Assembly (NCBI RefSeq): GCF_900103265.1 | Contig: NZ_FMWX01000001.1 | Location: 372,001 to 436,000 of the forward strand | From: Sphingomonas sp. NFR15 | GTDB taxonomy: Bacteria; Pseudomonadota; Alphaproteobacteria; Sphingomonadales; Sphingomonadaceae | Direction: 5' to 3' | Length of the DNA stretch: 64,000 nucleotides | In this document: in pieces, positions 17,993-28,396 of the stretch | How the letters are laid out: each line of letters starts with the position of its first letter | Position numbering within the stretch: the first letter of the stretch is position 1 | The notes under the pieces: generated by a model | Told to the model about the DNA's origin: nothing | The model's input: only the letters and a program-made list of their open reading frames with translations | The model's database searches: none | Position numbers and translations under genes: made by a program

Positions 17993-18472
17993 CTATTCCT
18001 TGGCGGCAGTGGCGCCCTTGGTCGCCGCCGATACCCCGGCCGTCGCAAGCGCGGTGAGCACGCTCAGGACGAGCTTGCCCGCCGTGTCGCTCGCCGCCGC
18101 CCGGCTGAGCCCGATGCCGGCGAGTTCCGCCTTGCCCGCATCTTTCGCCGCCTCGACCGCGCCGCGCGCGGTGTCGGTCAGCTTGCGACCGACCGGCTTG
18201 AGCAATTTGGTCTCGCTCTCGCCGCGCGGGATGAGCGCACCGGCGAGCACGCCGAGTGCGACACCGCCGACCAGCACCGACAGCGGATTTGCCTCGATGC
18301 CCTCGGCGGTCTTGCGCGCGGCCTCCCGCGCGGCCTCGCTCGCAGTCAGCAGCGCGTTGTTCGCGGATTCCTTGGCGGTATCCAGCGTCGTCTCGATCGT
18401 GTCGCGGATGGTCGCTTTCGCCGGCGTGGCGTCCGACACTTCCGCGGTCAGCGCGTCATCGGTCTGGGTCAT
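17993..18472 (-). CDS. Unrecognised small membrane-associated protein, last gene of stress-like operon
   Basis: The 159-aa protein is rich in Ala, Lys and Glu with long amphipathic helices. A hydrophobic segment (PLSVLVGGVALGVLAGALIP, about residues 63-82) resembles the C-terminal anchor of ElaB/YqjD proteins, and a second hydrophobic helix lies near the C-terminus. No family is assigned with confidence. The ATG overlaps the previous stop (ATGA), so it is translated with the DUF3618-like gene. Role is inferred only from operon context: an envelope or ribosome-associated stress protein. Confidence 0.75.
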   Translation of the reverse strand: MTQTDDALTAEVSDATPAKATIRDTIETTLDTAKESANNALLTASEAAREAARKTAEGIEANPLSVLVGGVALGVLAGALIPRGESETKLLKPVGRKLTDTARGAVEAAKDAGKAELAGIGLSRAAASDTAGKLVLSVLTALATAGVSAATKGATAAKE

Positions 18473-18822
18473 TGCGGCTTTCCTTTCGCGCCCTCGCGGG
18501 CAGTGTGAGTGATAGAATGCTTGGCCCCGCCCGCCGTATCCCCGCCTGCCGTATCCTTACCGCGCCGCCGAAACAGCGCCAGCACCGGCCGGCGCGCGAT
18601 CAGCAGACCGGCGACCGCGAGCGTACCGGCGACGATGCCGGGGTTGCGCCGCGCCACCGCCGCCGCCGCCTCGGCCTGCTCGCGCAAGCCTTCGGCGGCG
18701 TTCCTGGCGACCGTGCGCGGATCGACGCGCTCACGCAGGGCGGCCGCCGATGTCTCCAGCCGCGCGCGCGCGATACGCGCCCGCTCCTCCGCAGCCGCGA
18801 CCGGATCGACCGCGCCGCTCAT
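18469..18822 (-). CDS. DUF3618-like membrane protein
   Basis: The 117-aa protein has an N-terminal helical part resembling DUF3618 (Arg/Glu/Ala-rich, with residues DPRTVARNAAEGLR), followed by one hydrophobic helix (VAGTLAVAGLLIARRPVL) and a flexible Lys/Gly/Thr tail. I took the ATG at 18822 because it overlaps the preceding stop as ATGA; an upstream ATG at 18864 lies inside the previous gene. Function unknown; family members are found next to holin-X-like and DUF883 genes, as here. Confidence 0.75.
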   Translation of the reverse strand: MSGAVDPVAAAEERARIARARLETSAAALRERVDPRTVARNAAEGLREQAEAAAAVARRNPGIVAGTLAVAGLLIARRPVLALFRRRGKDTAGGDTAGGAKHSITHTAREGAKGKPQ

Positions 18823-19154
18823 CGTGCCTTGCCTTTCGCGCTGACGATCGACACCGCGATCCACACCAGCACCCCCGCGACCAGCAGCGTGGCGCCGACC
18901 GTGATGACCGTCGCCCAGACCGGCCCGAGCGCCTGCGCGATGCTCAGGATGACACCGACCAGCAGCGCGATCAGCGCGGCATGCGCGAGGATCAGCGCGG
19001 CGAAACCCAGGATCGCGGCGGCGCGATATTCGGCCACCGCTTTGCGCAGGCGGGCGCGATACACGTCGATCTCGGCGAGCGCGAACGCCTTGGCGTCCTC
19101 GATCAGCCGCGAGATCAGCGTGCCGATGCCGTCATCGGTGGTATCGTCGGCCAT
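18819..19154 (-). CDS. Holin-superfamily III / YqjE-like two-helix membrane protein
   Basis: The 111-aa protein has a cytoplasmic helical start, then two long membrane helices joined by a short turn (about 47-72 and 80-103). This matches the phage-holin-family (holin-X, YqjE) proteins that in bacterial chromosomes are not phage genes but lie beside YqjD-like proteins. No other phage genes are nearby, so a prophage origin is not supported. It starts 26 nt after the DUF883 gene and ends in ATGA overlap with the next. Confidence 0.8.
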   Translation of the reverse strand: MADDTTDDGIGTLISRLIEDAKAFALAEIDVYRARLRKAVAEYRAAAILGFAALILAHAALIALLVGVILSIAQALGPVWATVITVGATLLVAGVLVWIAVSIVSAKGKAR

Positions 19155-19180
19155 GCTTCCCCCGGAACCGTGATCGCCGA

Positions 19181-19675
19181 TCAGGCCTGATCGACCGTGT
19201 CGGGCGTCAGGCCCGAGGCGACCAGCCGCGCCAGCACGAAGCCGAGCGCCGCCGCCGTTCCGATCGCGACCGCCGGGCTCTTCTGGACGAAACCGCGCGC
19301 GTCCTCGATCAGATCTTCGAGCTGCTTCGCCTTGAGCTGCTCGGAGAAGCCGCCGAGCGTTTCGGCCGCGCTGCGTGCATATTGACCATATTGCGGGCCG
19401 ATCTTCTCATCGACGGTGTCGGCCGCGTCGGAAATCATCTTGGTCAGCTCGTCGAGCGCACCGCCCGCCCGCGCCTTGCCGTCCTCGGCGAAGGTGCGCG
19501 CTCGGTCGGTGGCTTCCTTGGCGAGCTTCGCCGCGCCGTCCTTGAGCGTCTGCGTCACGTTCGGCGTTTCCGCCTCGCCGGACGCGTTCGCGGTCGACTC
19601 GCCGTCCGCCGGCGTGTCGATCGGCGCGTCGTTCAACACGTTCGGGGTCGGTTCGTTTACGGTCTCATCGGCCAT
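19181..19675 (-). CDS. DUF883 (ElaB/YqjD-like) membrane-anchored protein
   Basis: The 164-aa protein has an acidic low-complexity N-terminus (about 1-45), a long amphipathic helical region, and a C-terminal single membrane anchor (VAIGTAAALGFVLARLVASG). This is the layout of ElaB/YqjD, tail-anchored proteins that bind stationary-phase ribosomes in E. coli; transfer of that function here is inference. The ATG at 19675 is preceded by GGAAAGGG. The frame is open much further upstream across eno, but that part is antisense noise. First gene of the four-gene operon; divergent from eno. Confidence 0.8.
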   Translation of the reverse strand: MADETVNEPTPNVLNDAPIDTPADGESTANASGEAETPNVTQTLKDGAAKLAKEATDRARTFAEDGKARAGGALDELTKMISDAADTVDEKIGPQYGQYARSAAETLGGFSEQLKAKQLEDLIEDARGFVQKSPAVAIGTAAALGFVLARLVASGLTPDTVDQA

Positions 19676-19804
19676 GACATGCCCTTTCCAAATCCATTGC
19701 GGCCTCAACCGGCGGGGCAAGGCGCGGTTCCATACGGCAACGAATTGCCGCCCGTGGCGATTGCCGATACAGGCCGCGCCAAGCACGCCTGACGCCAACG
19801 ATAG

Positions 19805-21094
<1,290 letters not shown>

Positions 21095-21164
21095 TTACGC
21101 CATATTGACGGAATACCGCTAATTCGGGGTTGATCCGCGAGTCGCGATGCGCGAGAATCGCGAC

Positions 21165-21491
21165 ATGGTAAAGCGTACAACCCCGAAACGGACCTCGTTC
21201 CGGACGGTCCTTCGAAAAGCGGGGCCGCCAGCGGCCCTGCTGACCGTGGGCGCCTTTTTCGGCGCCTACGCGATCATCGGCCCGAACGGGGCGCTGGCTT
21301 ACGGCGATATCGAGAAACATCTCGAACGCAAGCGCACCGAACTGGCGCTGCTCACCAAGCAGCGCGAGGTACTCAAGAACCGGGTCGCGCTGCTCGACCC
21401 GAAGAACGCCGATCCCGACATGGTCGACGAACTGGTCCGCAAGGATCTGAATGTGGCGCACCCCGACGAAGTGATCGTTCCGCTGAAATAA
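21165..21491 (+). CDS. ftsB: FtsB/DivIC cell-division protein
   Basis: The protein (108 aa from 21165) has a basic cytoplasmic tail, one membrane helix (PAALLTVGAFFGAYAIIG), a Gly-Pro-containing turn and a periplasmic coiled coil ending near NVAHPDEV. That is the form of FtsB, which with FtsL and FtsQ activates septal cell-wall synthesis. An in-frame ATG at 21147 would add six residues; neither start has a strong ribosome binding site. It lies 70 nt after eno on the same strand and is followed by an 88-bp palindrome. Confidence 0.88.
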   Translation: MVKRTTPKRTSFRTVLRKAGPPAALLTVGAFFGAYAIIGPNGALAYGDIEKHLERKRTELALLTKQREVLKNRVALLDPKNADPDMVDELVRKDLNVAHPDEVIVPLK

Positions 21492-21492
21492 C

Positions 21493-21580
21493 CGTCGCCC
21501 CGGCGCAGGCCGGGGCCGTTGCGTGTGGCGCGATCGGCTCGCCAGATAACGCAACGGCCCCGGCCTGCGCCGGGGCGACG
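21493..21580. repeat. 88-bp palindromic intergenic repeat, copy 1 (perfect 32-bp arms)
   Basis: The 32-bp sequence at 21493-21524 is the exact reverse complement of 21549-21580, with a 24-nt centre. The arm begins CGTCGCCCCGGCGCAGGCCG. It starts two bases after the ftsB stop. The same element, also 88 bp, occurs at 62681-62768 and 63760-63847, so this is a dispersed family. As RNA it would form a very strong hairpin from either strand and could stop or stabilise transcripts. Confidence 0.9.
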
Positions 21581-21603
21581 TGTGGCCGCATCACCGAAAC
21601 CAA

Positions 21604-21628
21604 CTCCCCTCCCTGGCAGGGAGGGGAG
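21604..21628. terminator. Hairpin between ftsB and the alpha/beta hydrolase gene
   Basis: CTCCCCTCCC (21604-21613) and GGGAGGGGAG (21619-21628) are perfect complements around a 5-nt loop. There is no T-tract on either strand, so it is a candidate bidirectional terminator or a second short palindromic repeat rather than a classical Rho-independent site. It lies between convergent genes. Confidence 0.45.
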
Positions 21629-21644
21629 CGAGAAAGCGCGGACG

Positions 21645-22553
21645 TTACGGCACGATCGGCGCGAGCTGCGGGTGAAGGAACTGCTCGCGCTGGATTTCTT
21701 CTTCGATCGTGGTCGCCTCGTCGATCGTCGGCGTGTGGCCGAGGAAGGTCAGCAGGTCGCGCGTGAAGCGATCGCTCTCGGTGATCGTCAGCGCGTGCGG
21801 CGCGCCGTCATATTCGACGAGCTGCGACTGGCCGATCGCCTTGGCGGCGACGCGCGCGGTCGCATCGATCGGCACGGTCTTGTCGGCGGTGCCGTGGACG
21901 ATCAGCGTCGGCACGCGGAATTCGGCGAGATCGGGCCGGAAATCGGTGAAGCTGAACGCGTCCGCGCACGCCAGGATCGGCTTGAGCCCCGCCAGGTTGG
22001 CGGTCTGCTGCGCCCATTCGACCGTCTCGTTGCTGACCGGCGACGAGATGAAGCCGACCCCGAAGAACTGCTTGAAGAACGTCGCGAAGAACCCGTGACG
22101 ATCCTGCTTGATGCCCTCGACGATCGCGCTGAGCTGCTCGACCGGCACGCCGTGCGGGTTGTCCTCGCCCTGCGGCATGTACGGCACCACCGACGAGATC
22201 AGCCCGGCGCCGATCACGCCCTGCCCGCCGTGCCGGCTCATATAGCGGGCGACCTCACCGCCGCCCATCGAAAAGCCGATCAGCGTGGCATCGCGTGCGC
22301 CGGTCGCGTCCAGCACGTCGGCGAGATCGTCGGCGAGCGTGTCGTAATCATAGCCCGAGAACGGCTGGCCCGAGCGCCCGAAACCGCGCCGGTCATAGGC
22401 GATCGCGCGGAACCCGGCATTGGCGAGCGCGAGTGCCTGCGCATCCCAACTGTCCGACGACAGCGGCCAGCCGTGGATCAGCACCACGGGACGGCCTTCG
22501 CCCCAGTCCTTCACATACAGATCGGTTCCGTCGCGGGTCTTGATATACGGCAT
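21645..22553 (-). CDS. Alpha/beta hydrolase, non-haem chloroperoxidase-like
   Basis: The 302-aa enzyme (ATG 22553, ribosome site GGAGAAG) shows the alpha/beta-hydrolase catalytic triad: the Ser nucleophile in GFSMGG, Asp in HGTADKTVP and His in GAPHAL. The oxyanion turn is HGWPLSSDSW. The closest-looking group is the cofactor-free haloperoxidase/esterase family. The C-terminal tail (Glu-rich, about 25 residues) is longer than usual. It is divergent from the DUF885 gene with 115 nt between. Natural substrate unknown. Confidence 0.85.
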   Translation of the reverse strand: MPYIKTRDGTDLYVKDWGEGRPVVLIHGWPLSSDSWDAQALALANAGFRAIAYDRRGFGRSGQPFSGYDYDTLADDLADVLDATGARDATLIGFSMGGGEVARYMSRHGGQGVIGAGLISSVVPYMPQGEDNPHGVPVEQLSAIVEGIKQDRHGFFATFFKQFFGVGFISSPVSNETVEWAQQTANLAGLKPILACADAFSFTDFRPDLAEFRVPTLIVHGTADKTVPIDATARVAAKAIGQSQLVEYDGAPHALTITESDRFTRDLLTFLGHTPTIDEATTIEEEIQREQFLHPQLAPIVP

Positions 22554-22668
22554 CGGTCTTCTCCATCGGATCGGAGACAAAAACGATCCGGCGGGAGCCG
22601 CGTTCCCCCGGGGCTGGTGTGCGCGCGTGCAAGCTGCCAGCATTCGCGCAGATCGAATCGGAGTGCCT

Positions 22669-24402
22669 ATGCGTACCATCTGGCTGGCCAGCGCCGCCGC
22701 CCTCGCGCTCGCGGGATGCACCACAAAGTCCCCCGCCCCATCCGCCACGACCACGCTCGCGCCGCTGCCGACCGGAAACTGGCCCGCGTTTCGCGATGCG
22801 TTCATCGAGGGCTGGTTCAAGGTCTCGCCCGCCGACGCGGTCTATCAGGGACGCCATGATTTCGATGGTGGCCTCGGCGACTGGAGCGCGGCGGGGCTGA
22901 AGCGGCAAGGCGACTTCCTGCGCGACGCGGTGGCCAAGGCGAAGGCGTTCGATCCCGCCAAACTCGACAAGCAGGCCGCGTTCGAGCGCGACTATCTGGT
23001 CACCGTCGCGCAGGGCAAGCTGTTCTGGCTCGAGGATGCCGACCAGCCGCACCGCAATCCGGCGTGGTACGTCAACAGCGGGCTCGACCCCAACGTCTAT
23101 ATCGCCCGCACCTATGCCGATCCGGCAACGCGGATGCGCGCGATGACCAAATTCCTCCACAAGATCCCGCAGGCCGCCGCCAACATCCGCGCCAACCTCA
23201 AGACGCCGATGCCGGCGAGCTATATCGATTTCGGCGTCGCGGCCTTCAAAGGCTTCGCGGACTATTACAGCAACGACGCGAAGAAGGCGTTCGCGGGCGT
23301 GAAAAGCCCCGCGTCGCAGGATGAATATGCGCAGGCATCGGCGGCCGCCACCAAGGCGATGAACGACCTTGCCGCGTGGCTTCAGAGCCAGCGCCCGGCG
23401 GCGACGCAGGACTTCGCGCTCGGCGCCGATCGTTTCTCGCGCATGCTCAGCATGACCGAAGGCGTCGACGTGCCGCTGGAAACGCTGGAGGCCGCAGGCA
23501 AGTCCGATCTGGACCGCAACCGCAAGGCGCTCGTCGCCGCGTGCGCGGATTTTGCGCCGGGTGCGACCGTGCCCGCCTGCATGACCAAGGCCAACGCCGA
23601 CAAGCCCGCCAACAACGATCCCGTTGCCGAAGCGCGCAAGCAGATCCCCGAGCTGCGCGCGTTCGTGCTGACCCACAACATCGTCTCGATTCCCGACAAT
23701 GAACAGGCGCTGGTCGAGGAAAGCCCGCCCTACAACCGGCAGAACTCGGCGTACATCGATCCGCCGGGACCGTTCGAGAAGGGCATCCCGTCGGTCTATT
23801 ACATCTCGCCGCCCGATCCTTCGTGGAGCAGGCAGGTCCAGCTCGATTTCATTCCGGGCAAGAACGACCTGCTGTTCACCACCGTGCATGAGGTGATGCC
23901 CGGCCATTTCCTCCAGTTCCGCCACGCCAACCATTCGCCTTCGGTGTTCGGGCGGCTGTTCGTCGGCTACGCCTTCGCCGAAGGCTGGGCGCATTATGCC
24001 GAGGAAATGATGTGGGACGCGGGCCTCCACAAAGGCGATCCCGAAACGCACATCGGCGAGCTTTCCAACGCCTTGCTCCGCGACTGCCGGTTCCTCTCGG
24101 CGATCGGTCTGCACGCGCGCGGGATGACGCAGGAACAGTCGCGGAAAATGTTCGTAGAGCAATGCTATCAGGACGAAGGCAATGCGCGGCAGCAGTCCGC
24201 GCGCGGCACCTACGATCCGGCGTATCTCAACTACACGATGGGCAAGCTGATGATCCGCCGGTTGCGCGACGACTGGACTGCGAACCACGGCGGCCGCGCC
24301 GGCTGGAAGGCGTTCCACGACACCTTCCTCAGCTTCGGCGGGCCGCCGATTCCGCTCGTGCGCAAGGCGATGCTCGGCGGCGACGGCAAGGCGGTGTTCT
24401 GA
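22669..24402 (+). CDS. DUF885 family lipoprotein, probable zinc metallopeptidase
   Basis: The 577-aa protein starts at ATG 22669 (GGAG upstream) with a lipoprotein signal ending LALAGC, so it is exported and lipid-anchored. It is mostly helical and carries HEVMPGHF (a HExxPGH motif, about residue 405) followed by EGWAHYAE, the two metal-site pieces that define the DUF885 group related to M2/M3-type metallopeptidases. These proteins are common in Sphingomonads, often several per genome. Peptide substrate unknown. Confidence 0.85.
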   Translation: MRTIWLASAAALALAGCTTKSPAPSATTTLAPLPTGNWPAFRDAFIEGWFKVSPADAVYQGRHDFDGGLGDWSAAGLKRQGDFLRDAVAKAKAFDPAKLDKQAAFERDYLVTVAQGKLFWLEDADQPHRNPAWYVNSGLDPNVYIARTYADPATRMRAMTKFLHKIPQAAANIRANLKTPMPASYIDFGVAAFKGFADYYSNDAKKAFAGVKSPASQDEYAQASAAATKAMNDLAAWLQSQRPAATQDFALGADRFSRMLSMTEGVDVPLETLEAAGKSDLDRNRKALVAACADFAPGATVPACMTKANADKPANNDPVAEARKQIPELRAFVLTHNIVSIPDNEQALVEESPPYNRQNSAYIDPPGPFEKGIPSVYYISPPDPSWSRQVQLDFIPGKNDLLFTTVHEVMPGHFLQFRHANHSPSVFGRLFVGYAFAEGWAHYAEEMMWDAGLHKGDPETHIGELSNALLRDCRFLSAIGLHARGMTQEQSRKMFVEQCYQDEGNARQQSARGTYDPAYLNYTMGKLMIRRLRDDWTANHGGRAGWKAFHDTFLSFGGPPIPLVRKAMLGGDGKAVF

Positions 24403-24410
24403 GGCGCGCT

Positions 24411-24430
24411 CGGGCGGCGTGAGCCGCCCG
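24411..24430. terminator. Hairpin between convergent DUF885 and LLM genes
   Basis: CGGGCGGC (24411-24418) and GCCGCCCG (24423-24430) pair perfectly around GTGA. It lies in the 32-nt gap between two convergent stop codons, so it probably ends transcription on both sides. No T-run is present. Confidence 0.55.
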
Positions 24431-24434
24431 AAGC

Positions 24435-25451
24435 TCAGCGCCAGCCAAGTGCTGGTGCGACGTGGGTCAGGACGGCGTCGAGCACGTGCGCGTTGTAATC
24501 GACGCCGAGTTGATTGGGCACCGTCAGCAGCAGCGTATCGGCCTCGGCGATCGCCTCGTCCTCGCGGAGTTGCTTGACGAGCGCGTCAGGCTCCGCGGCG
24601 TAAGAGCGGCCGAACACCGCGCGCATGTTATCGATGATGCCGATCTGATCGCTGCTGTCGCCCCGTCCGAAATAGGCGCGGTCGCGATCGTTCACCAGCG
24701 CGAAGATCGAGCGTGACACCGAGACGCGCGGCGCCCAGTCATGCCCCGCCGCCTTCCACGCCTCGCGGTACAGGCGGATTTGTTTCGCCTGCTGGACGTG
24801 GAACGGTTCGCCGCTTTCGTCGGCCTTGAGCGTCGAGCTTTGCAGGTTCATGCCGTGTTGCGCCGCCCAGAGCGCGGTGGCGTTGGCGCCAGACCCCCAC
24901 CAGATTCGCCGCCGCAAGCCGGGCGCATGCGGTTCGAGCCGGAGCAGCCCCGGCGGGTTGGGAAACATCGGGCGCGGGTTGGGCTTGGCGAAGCCCTTGC
25001 CGTCGAGCAGATCGAGGAACACCTCGGCGTGGCGGCGGCCCATGTCGGCATCGCTCTCGCCCTCGGCGGGGGCATAGCCGAAATGCCGCCAGCCCTCGAT
25101 CACCTGCTCGGGCGAGCCACGGCTGATCCCGAGCTGGAGCCGCCCGCGCGAGATCAGATCGGCCGAGCCGGCATCCTCGATCATATAGAACGGGTTCTCG
25201 TAGCGCATGTCGATCACGCCGGTGCCGATCTCGATCCGGCTGGTCTTGGCGCCGACCGCGGCGAGCAGCGGGAACGGCGACGCGAGCTGTTGCGCGAAGT
25301 GGTGGACGCGGAAATAGGCGCCGTCGGCCCCGAGTTCCTCCGCCGCGACGGCGAGGTCGATCGATTGCAGCAGTACGTCCGAGGCCGAGCGTGTCGCCGA
25401 TTGCGCGGACGGCGACCAGTGGCCGAACGACAGAAAACCAATGCTCTTCAT
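24435..25451 (-). CDS. LLM-class flavin-dependent oxidoreductase (luciferase-like)
   Basis: The 338-aa protein shows the luciferase-like TIM-barrel pattern: an N-terminal LSFGHWSP strand, an EELGADGAYFRVHHF segment, IEIGTGVIDMRYENP, and QLGISRGSPEQV. It should use reduced FMN to oxidise an unknown small molecule. ATG 25451 follows AAGGA. It lies 61 nt downstream of cobU, on the same strand, and may be read through from the B12 operon, but no cobalamin function is indicated by its sequence. Confidence 0.83.
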   Translation of the reverse strand: MKSIGFLSFGHWSPSAQSATRSASDVLLQSIDLAVAAEELGADGAYFRVHHFAQQLASPFPLLAAVGAKTSRIEIGTGVIDMRYENPFYMIEDAGSADLISRGRLQLGISRGSPEQVIEGWRHFGYAPAEGESDADMGRRHAEVFLDLLDGKGFAKPNPRPMFPNPPGLLRLEPHAPGLRRRIWWGSGANATALWAAQHGMNLQSSTLKADESGEPFHVQQAKQIRLYREAWKAAGHDWAPRVSVSRSIFALVNDRDRAYFGRGDSSDQIGIIDNMRAVFGRSYAAEPDALVKQLREDEAIAEADTLLLTVPNQLGVDYNAHVLDAVLTHVAPALGWR

Positions 25452-25512
25452 TGACGAATGTCCTTGCGTGTCGCGCATCAGGTCGCCCCTCGCGCGCGCC
25501 GGCGCAACCCCG

Positions 25513-26019
25513 CTATTTGAGCGATAACGGCAACCCTGCGGTGACGAGAACGACCGCACCGACGGCGGCGGCGATCCGCTGGTTGAGCAGCCCGGCATGG
25601 TCGCGGAAGCGGCGCGCGAGCGCATTGTCCGGGACGATCCCCAGCCCGACCTCGTTGGCGACGAGGATCACCGGGCCGGGTGCTGTGATGACGGCGCGTT
25701 CCAGCGCGGCGCCCGCGGCGTCGATGTCGTGCTCGCCCAGCAGAAGGTTCGAGGTCCACAAGGTCAGGCAATCTACCAGCAGCACGCAGCCGGACGCGCT
25801 GTTCGCGACGATCGCCTCGGGCAGCGCGACCGGCGCCTCGACCGTCCGCCACCGCGTGTCGCGGTCGGCGCGGTGGCGCGCGATGCGATCCGCCATTTCG
25901 GCGTCAAACGCCTGGGCGGTGGCGATGTACACCAGCTCGCCCGGCAGCGCCTCGGCACGCGCCTGCGCATAGCGGCTCTTGCCTGAGCGGGCGCCGCCGA
26001 TCACGAACAGCGTGGTCAT
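25513..26019 (-). CDS. cobU: Adenosylcobinamide kinase / adenosylcobinamide-phosphate guanylyltransferase
   Basis: The 168-aa enzyme phosphorylates adenosylcobinamide and adds GMP, which activates it for attachment of the lower ligand. The P-loop is [11 protein letters not shown] at the N-terminus, and VDCLTLW and [10 protein letters not shown] are typical of CobU/CobP. Its ATG overlaps the cobQ stop (ATGA). Last cobalamin gene of the riboswitch-led operon. Confidence 0.95.
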   Translation of the reverse strand: MTTLFVIGGARSGKSRYAQARAEALPGELVYIATAQAFDAEMADRIARHRADRDTRWRTVEAPVALPEAIVANSASGCVLLVDCLTLWTSNLLLGEHDIDAAGAALERAVITAPGPVILVANEVGLGIVPDNALARRFRDHAGLLNQRIAAAVGAVVLVTAGLPLSLK

Positions 26020-27473
26020 GCCGCCTCCCCCGCCAGCGCGAGGATCGCGTCGATATCGAGGTGGCGTTCCAGTTCGGCGGCGATCTCGTCGAGCGCGGCA
26101 TCGACGCTGGCGTGATAATCGCGCCCGCTCGCCTTCGCGCCAAGCCGGGCGAGCAGCGCCGCGCGTTGCTGCGGATCGGCGAGCAGACCGTGGACATAGC
26201 TGCCCATCACGCGACCGTCCGCGCTGACGGCGCCGTCGGTGCGGCCATCGTCGAAGCGCGCGAACGCGCGGGCGGCGTCAGCGCCGTGCGTCTCGCCCAT
26301 GTGCATCTCATAGCCGTGGAAGGGCGCGCCGAGCGCGTGGCCGTGCACCGGGCGGAGCGCCTTCTCGCGCGTCAGCACCGTCTCGATGTCGAGCAGCCCG
26401 AGCCCCGCCGCTTCGCCCGCCGGGCCTTCGATCCCGTGCGGATCGCGAATGCGGCGGCCGAGCATCTGATAGCCGCCGCACAGCCCCAACACCGCGCCAC
26501 CGCGCCGGTGATGCGCGAGGATGTCGATGTCCCACCCTTCGCGACGCAGCGCGGCGAGATCGGCGATCGTCGTCTTCGATCCCGGCAGGATGACAAGCGT
26601 GGTCTCGGCCGGGATCGGCGTGCCGGGGGGCACCATCAGCAGGTCGATCGCGGGCTCAAGCTTGAGCGGATCGAGATCGTCGAAGTTCGAGATTCGCGGC
26701 AGGATCGGGCACGCGACGAGGGGCTTGCCGGAAGCGCGGGCAGTGGCCTGTTCGAGAACGACCGCATCCTCGCTCGGCAGCCGCGCGGTGGCAGCGAGCC
26801 ACGGCACCACACCGAACCCGCGCCATCCAACCAAGGCCTCGATCTGGCGATAGCCATCCTCGAACAGCGCGGGATCGCCGCGAAACTTGTTAATAATGAA
26901 GCCGCGGATCATCGCCGCGTCGGCGGGATCGATCACCGCGCGCGTGCCGACGATCGCGGCGATCACCCCGCCGCGATCGATGTCGCCGATCAGCACCACC
27001 GGGACGGCGACGGCGCGCGCGAAGCCCATGTTGGCGATGTCGCCGGCACGCAGGTTGATCTCGGCGGGCGAGCCGGCGCCCTCGACCACGACGATGTCGC
27101 ACGCGGCACGCAGGCGATGGTAGCTCGCCGTCACCGCGCCGAGCAGCGCCCCGCGCGCCGCGCGGAAGTTGCCCCCGCCGATCGTGCCGGTCACCCGCCC
27201 GTGGACGATCAACTGCGACGTGCGATCGGCCTGGGGCTTGAGCAGCACCGGGTTCATGTCGGTATGCGGTTCGACCCGGCAGGCGAGCGCCTGGAGCGCC
27301 TGCGCGCGGCCGATCTCGCCGCCATCGACCGTGACCGCGGCGTTGTTCGACATGTTCTGCGGCTTGAACGGCCGCACGCGCAAACCGCGGTTGGTAAGTG
27401 CCCGGCACACGCCCGCGACCAGCACCGACTTGCCGACATCCGAGCCCGTGCCCTGGAACATCACAGAAGCCAT
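26016..27473 (-). CDS. cobQ: Cobyric acid synthase (glutamine-hydrolysing)
   Basis: The 485-aa enzyme amidates adenosylcobyrinic acid a,c-diamide at four positions. It shows the N-terminal P-loop-like GTGSDVGKS, the [12 protein letters not shown] motif, and a C-terminal class I glutamine amidotransferase domain with [11 protein letters not shown] (catalytic Cys). The ATG at 27473 overlaps the end of cbiB by 13 bp. With no corrin-ring genes here, its substrate must come from uptake or from genes elsewhere. Confidence 0.96.
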   Translation of the reverse strand: MASVMFQGTGSDVGKSVLVAGVCRALTNRGLRVRPFKPQNMSNNAAVTVDGGEIGRAQALQALACRVEPHTDMNPVLLKPQADRTSQLIVHGRVTGTIGGGNFRAARGALLGAVTASYHRLRAACDIVVVEGAGSPAEINLRAGDIANMGFARAVAVPVVLIGDIDRGGVIAAIVGTRAVIDPADAAMIRGFIINKFRGDPALFEDGYRQIEALVGWRGFGVVPWLAATARLPSEDAVVLEQATARASGKPLVACPILPRISNFDDLDPLKLEPAIDLLMVPPGTPIPAETTLVILPGSKTTIADLAALRREGWDIDILAHHRRGGAVLGLCGGYQMLGRRIRDPHGIEGPAGEAAGLGLLDIETVLTREKALRPVHGHALGAPFHGYEMHMGETHGADAARAFARFDDGRTDGAVSADGRVMGSYVHGLLADPQQRAALLARLGAKASGRDYHASVDAALDEIAAELERHLDIDAILALAGEAA

Positions 27474-28396
27474 GCGATCCCTCCGGCGATCAGCCACAGC
27501 GCAAGACACGCGCGGACGTACAGTGCGAGCGCGCGGCCGATGTCGCGCGCGTCGGCGTCGCGGCGCCCGGCGCCGATCCAGGGCTTGAGAGCCATCACGG
27601 TGTCGTAGGCGACCGGTCCGGCGAGGCTCAGGCCAAGCGCGCCGGCCATCGCCGCCTCGGTCCATCCGGCGTTGGGCGACGCATGCTTGCCGGCGTCGCG
27701 CCACAATATCCGCCAGCCGCGCGCGCCGACGCTGCACAGCAGCATGCCGGCGAGCCGGGCGGGGACCAGGTTGAGCACATCGTCGGTGTGCGCCGCCGCC
27801 CAGCCGAACGCGCGCCAGCGCGGCTCGCGGTGCCCGATCAGGCTGTCGGCGGTGTTGATCGCCTTATACACCCACAAACCGGGCAGTCCGGCGACGAGCA
27901 ACCAGAACAGCGGCGCGGCGACGCCATCGCAAAAGCTTTCGGCGAGGCTCTCGATCGCGGCGCGCGCCACGCCGGCGGTGTCGAGCGCGTGCGTATCGCG
28001 CCCGACGATCATCGCGACCGCCCGGCGGGCCGCATCGAGATCGTCGTTGCGCAGCGCGATCTGCACCGCGCGGACATGATCGAACAGGCTACGCTGGGCG
28101 AGCCCCGGCGCAGCCAGCAGCGCGCAGACCAGCCAGCCCCACGCGCCGGTCAGCGCGGCCGCGCGCTGGAGCGCGAACGCGCCCCCGCCCACGATCGCGA
28201 TGAGCCCCAGCATGACGAGCACGCCGGCCGCACGACGCGCCGCGAAGGGCCAGAACGGGCGGTTCCACGCAGCCTCCCCCGCCGCGATGATCGCCGCGAA
28301 CGCGCCGACCGGATGGCCGACCCGCGCGTACACCGCCGCCGGCCAGCCGACCGCCGCCTCGACCGCAAGCGCGACCAGCGCGACCGGCTCAGCCAT
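27461..28396 (-). CDS. cbiB: Adenosylcobinamide-phosphate synthase (cobinamide-forming membrane protein)
   Basis: The 311-aa inner-membrane protein joins the aminopropanol linker to adenosylcobyric acid. It has several hydrophobic helices and the family motifs VGHP near the N-terminus, [27 protein letters not shown] and [14 protein letters not shown] 28396 overlaps the end of the decarboxylase gene by 8 bp; the open frame upstream of it belongs to that gene. This is CobD in Pseudomonas naming. Confidence 0.95.
   Translation of the reverse strand: MAEPVALVALAVEAAVGWPAAVYARVGHPVGAFAAIIAAGEAAWNRPFWPFAARRAAGVLVMLGLIAIVGGGAFALQRAAALTGAWGWLVCALLAAPGLAQRSLFDHVRAVQIALRNDDLDAARRAVAMIVGRDTHALDTAGVARAAIESLAESFCDGVAAPLFWLLVAGLPGLWVYKAINTADSLIGHREPRWRAFGWAAAHTDDVLNLVPARLAGMLLCSVGARGWRILWRDAGKHASPNAGWTEAAMAGALGLSLAGPVAYDTVMALKPWIGAGRRDADARDIGRALALYVRACLALWLIAGGIAWLL

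Noticed and set aside
16455..18512. Very long plus-strand frame (685 codons) opposite tamA and the DUF3618 genes
   Set aside because: It is the antisense of well-supported genes, is extremely Arg/Ala-rich and has no recognisable domain; typical of GC-rich third-position bias.
18819..19154. Holin-like gene as a prophage marker
   Set aside because: The holin-X/YqjE family is chromosomal and there are no integrase, lysis, capsid or attachment features nearby.
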